Source of the DNA: Methanoregulaceae archaeon
GTDB taxonomy: Archaea > Halobacteriota > Methanomicrobia > Methanomicrobiales > Methanospirillaceae
NCBI GenBank assembly: GCA_028679325.1
Contig: JAJRBS010000163.1
Coordinates: 1-6,452 of the forward strand
Length of the DNA: 6,452 bases
Direction of reading: 5' to 3'
In this document: positions 6,098 to 6,452 of the stretch, in pieces
Numbering within the stretch: the first letter of the stretch is position 1
Layout of the letters: every line of letters starts with the position of its first letter
The notes under the pieces: generated by a model
The model's input: only the letters and a program-made list of their open reading frames with translations
Databases searched by the model: none
What the model was told of the DNA's origin: nothing
Position numbers and translations under genes: made by a program

Positions 6098-6452
6098 TCA
6101 CCTCAGCACCCGCACCCGGCTCCCCTTGGGGTTGGCCGAGACCAGTTCTTCGATGCTCATGCATGCACCGTTTGCATCCCGGATCTTTTCCGACGCAGAG
6201 GCCGAGAAGTTCAGTGCCGCGATGGTCACCGGGGTCTCGAGTGCCCCCGAACCGAGGACTTTCCCGGGAACGATGATGGTATCGCCGTTCACCGCATAAC
6301 GGCTGATCTTCGAAAGGTTGACCTCGGCATAGTTCCGGGCCGGACCTTCCAAGCGATCTGCTATGTCCCTCCAGATATTGGCCTCGTTCTCCCTTGATGT
6401 GGCCTTCAGCAGGGATATGAGGTCTGACAGGCGGGGATTGGTCTTCTGAATG
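6098..6452 (-). CDS. rpl18e: Large-subunit ribosomal protein L18e (eL18), start outside window
   Basis: This archaeal/eukaryotic-specific 50S protein belongs to the L15/L18e family. The reading frame is open to the right edge, so only a few N-terminal residues are missing. The visible 117 residues begin IQKTNPRLSDLISLLKA and continue with SRENEANIWRDIADRLEGPARNYAEVNL and the KISRYAVNGDTIIVPGKVLGSG segment typical of L18e. They go on to TIAALNFSASASEKI and end in GSRVRVLR. Family members are about 115-122 residues. A TTG at 6352 could pass for a start, but it would cut off the conserved KTNPRL N-terminus, so the gene extends past the edge. It is the first gene of the visible series, and the promoter is presumably further upstream. 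The stop TGA lies within the L13 ribosome site. Confidence 0.96.
   Translation of the reverse strand, partial: IQKTNPRLSDLISLLKATSRENEANIWRDIADRLEGPARNYAEVNLSKISRYAVNGDTIIVPGKVLGSGALETPVTIAALNFSASASEKIRDANGACMSIEELVSANPKGSRVRVLR

Noticed and set aside
6093..6164. Upstream extension of L13 by 24 residues
   Set aside because: It overlaps the end of L18e in another frame, while the ATG at 6092 has a good ribosome site and gives the standard L13 N-terminus.

Overview
The window is GC-rich archaeal DNA, and every gene I can support lies on the minus strand. The set (ribosomal proteins L18e, L13, S9 and S2; RNA polymerase subunits N and K; an archaeal-type enolase; and mevalonate kinase, isopentenyl phosphate kinase and type II IPP isomerase) is diagnostic of Archaea. 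The gene order and protein sequences look euryarchaeal. The GC richness and the fusion of the translation block to the isoprenoid block suggest a methanogen of the Methanomicrobiales type, but that last step is inference.

Reading with transcription, from the right edge to the left: L18e (start just outside the window), L13, S9, RpoN, tRNA-Pro(CGG), RpoK, enolase, S2, a MEMO family (AmmeMemoRadiSam system protein B) gene, mevalonate kinase, isopentenyl phosphate kinase, and the N-terminal half of type II isopentenyl-diphosphate isomerase, which runs off the left edge. That is eleven protein genes and one tRNA. No intergenic gap exceeds 33 nt, and four junctions overlap by 4 to 8 nt. The RpoN stop codon directly touches the first base of the tRNA. 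I see no convincing promoter or terminator inside the window, so it probably lies within one long transcription unit whose promoter is upstream of L18e, outside the window.

The right half supplies parts of both ribosomal subunits, two small RNA polymerase subunits and a tRNA. Enolase makes phosphoenolpyruvate from 2-phosphoglycerate, or the reverse in gluconeogenesis. The left half carries three steps of the archaeal mevalonate route to membrane-lipid precursors: mevalonate phosphorylation, isopentenyl phosphate phosphorylation, and isomerisation of IPP to DMAPP. The MEMO gene, of unsettled function, sits exactly at the junction of the two halves.

This is a conserved core region. I found no mobile element, CRISPR array, long repeat, toxin or defence gene. 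The points worth a second look are modest: the zero-spacing RpoN stop/tRNA junction, a perfect 9-bp inverted repeat inside rpoN, the position of MEMO, and a Phe-to-Cys change in the glycine-rich active-site loop of isopentenyl phosphate kinase.
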